A DNA stretch of 12,976 bases from JBQTIQ01 sp052387955 (GTDB lineage: Bacteria; Actinomycetota; Acidimicrobiia; Acidimicrobiales; JACDCH01), in NCBI GenBank assembly GCA_052387955.1, contig JBQTIQ010000056.1, positions 1 through 12,976 on the forward strand, read 5' to 3'. The position numbers were made by a program, and so were the translations under genes. Of the stretch, positions 12,355 to 12,976 are shown piece by piece (position 1 is the stretch's first letter; the number at the start of each line of letters is the position of its first letter). The notes below the pieces were generated by a model, which worked only from the letters and a program-made list of their open reading frames with translations, was not told the origin of the DNA and ran no database searches.

Positions 12355-12753
12355 TCACGACAGGTCGATCTCGCGCAGTTGTTCCTGCGTCACGCCGTAC
12401 ATCCATGGCCCGTCGGGTCTGGCCTCGACGAGCGCCGTGATGTCAGTCCATTGCTTGGTGAGCAGGGCCAGGCTCTCGGCCGTCGACTGGCTCTTTCGGC
12501 CGGTGAGCACGAATCCTCGAACCTCGTGCCCGAGCCACGTCTGCTTCTCGACCACGCGGTAGCGGATCTTCTGATCGCGGGTGATCACGACCAGTCGTTG
12601 CTGGCCGATCACCGGTAGCCACTCGTCGTCGAGGCTTCCCCGCGGCACAGATGTGAGGTGCGCGTGACCGGGGTAGACCACGCCGGCATACGCCGCTTCG
12701 AGCGCCTTGCCGAGCGCCAGGTCGGTCTCGTCGACGAAGAACCTGGCTGGCAT
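12355..12753 (-). CDS. vapC: VapC45-like PIN-domain toxin
   Basis: 132-aa protein of the VapC45 PIN-like group (M. tuberculosis VapC45 is 138 aa), presumed to be an RNase toxin. The start is RFFVDETDLALGKAL (4-18) with Asp8 and Asp11. Next comes VYPGHAHLTSVPRGSLDDEWL (26-46) with acidic residues 42-44, then VVITRDQKIRYR (55-66, Asp60), GFVLTGRKSQST (80-91) and GPWMYGVTQEQLREI (115-129). The acidic residues fit a PIN metal site. The ATG at 12753 lies 6 nt after the stop of the DUF433 gene, with only a weak AGGT upstream, so translation is probably coupled to the antitoxin. Together they form a type II toxin-antitoxin pair. Confidence 0.85.
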   Translation of the reverse strand: MPARFFVDETDLALGKALEAAYAGVVYPGHAHLTSVPRGSLDDEWLPVIGQQRLVVITRDQKIRYRVVEKQTWLGHEVRGFVLTGRKSQSTAESLALLTKQWTDITALVEARPDGPWMYGVTQEQLREIDLS

Positions 12754-12759
12754 GGCGAC

Positions 12760-12976
12760 CTACGCGGCCAACGAACGCTGCTGTTCCTCGTAGGAGACCG
12801 CGGCCCGGACGAGCTCCTGGGTCATGTCGTAGCCCTCAGCGATCTCATCGACCGACTCGCCTGCGTCATGGAGCTCCCAGAGCCGTTCGGTTGCGACGCC
12901 GTGGACCGTGGGCCGCCCGAAGCGAACGAGAGGATCGATCACTACAGGCGAAGCGGGACCAGCTGGACGCAACCGG
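12760..12976 (-). CDS. vapB: VapB45-like antitoxin, DUF433 domain, 5' end beyond window
   Basis: The frame stays open to the window edge. The visible 70-odd residues are a DUF433 domain: SPVVIDPLVRFGRPTVHGVA, then ERLWELHDAGESVDEIAEGY and MTQELVRAAVSYEEQQRSLAA, a helix-turn-helix-like fold. In VapB45 proteins (Mtb Rv2018, about 239 aa) this domain is the C-terminal part, and the stretch before the VIDP motif belongs to a longer protein. The TTG at 12972 is therefore unlikely to be the true start and the gene is probably partial. It would neutralise the toxin and repress the pair. Confidence 0.8.
   Translation of the reverse strand, partial: RLRPAGPASPVVIDPLVRFGRPTVHGVATERLWELHDAGESVDEIAEGYDMTQELVRAAVSYEEQQRSLAA

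Noticed and set aside
11077..12618. 513-aa plus-strand frame spanning M24, membrane and toxin genes
   Set aside because: It is Arg/Pro/Gly-rich and overlaps three better-supported genes in other frames.
1..12976. tRNA, rRNA, CRISPR array or riboswitch
   Set aside because: No cloverleaf with a CCA end, no rRNA core words, no regularly spaced repeats and no recognised riboswitch core were seen on reading.

Overview
The window is GC-rich DNA from a bacterial chromosome. The gene content points to an actinobacterium, and gene style and order suggest class Acidimicrobiia or a close relative. The evidence is a set of decaprenyl-phosphoryl-arabinose (DPA) genes of the mycobacterial type, an actinobacterial one-lipoyl-domain E2 acyltransferase beside lipoate genes, and frequent GTG starts. 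Several genes also have a TANNNT box only 6-8 nt before the start codon, which is the actinobacterial leaderless style. The taxonomic placement is inference.

Layout. 1-77 (-) is probably the first 25 codons of an IS630-type transposase cut by the window edge. 137-493 (-) is a small OB-fold protein. 712-3047 (-) is a coupled pair: a UbiA-type decaprenyl-phosphate phosphoribosyltransferase, then dprE1. 3187-4043 (-) is a second coupled pair: a 29-aa single-helix membrane protein, then dprE2. Together these two units supply the prenyl transfer and the two-step epimerisation that make the arabinose donor of cell-wall arabinan.

From about 4100 the plus strand carries lipoyl-enzyme genes. A tiny leader ORF precedes a lpd (E3) gene that has lost nearly its whole interior but keeps both ends in frame. 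It overlaps an intact E2 gene (4281-5777). After a probable terminator comes an accessory insert (about 5904-7796): the last 44 codons of a tyrosine recombinase, a questin-oxidase-like (DUF4243) gene, and a divergent TetR regulator with a perfect 7-bp inverted-repeat operator between them. The lipoate theme then resumes with a single 562-codon ORF that fuses LipB (octanoyltransferase) to LipA (lipoyl synthase). A PPOX-type flavoprotein, an M24 peptidase and an unassigned polytopic membrane protein follow. The window closes with a convergent VapBC45-like toxin-antitoxin pair whose antitoxin runs off the edge.

The most notable observations are the LipB-LipA fusion, the internally deleted lpd with its ends still in frame, and a dispersed structured repeat. 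The repeat occurs three times, each copy starting directly after the stop codon of a gene and in that gene's orientation. Other points are the recurring leaderless promoter pattern and an alanine in DprE1 where the benzothiazinone-target cysteine sits in Mycobacterium tuberculosis. No tRNA, rRNA or CRISPR array was seen.
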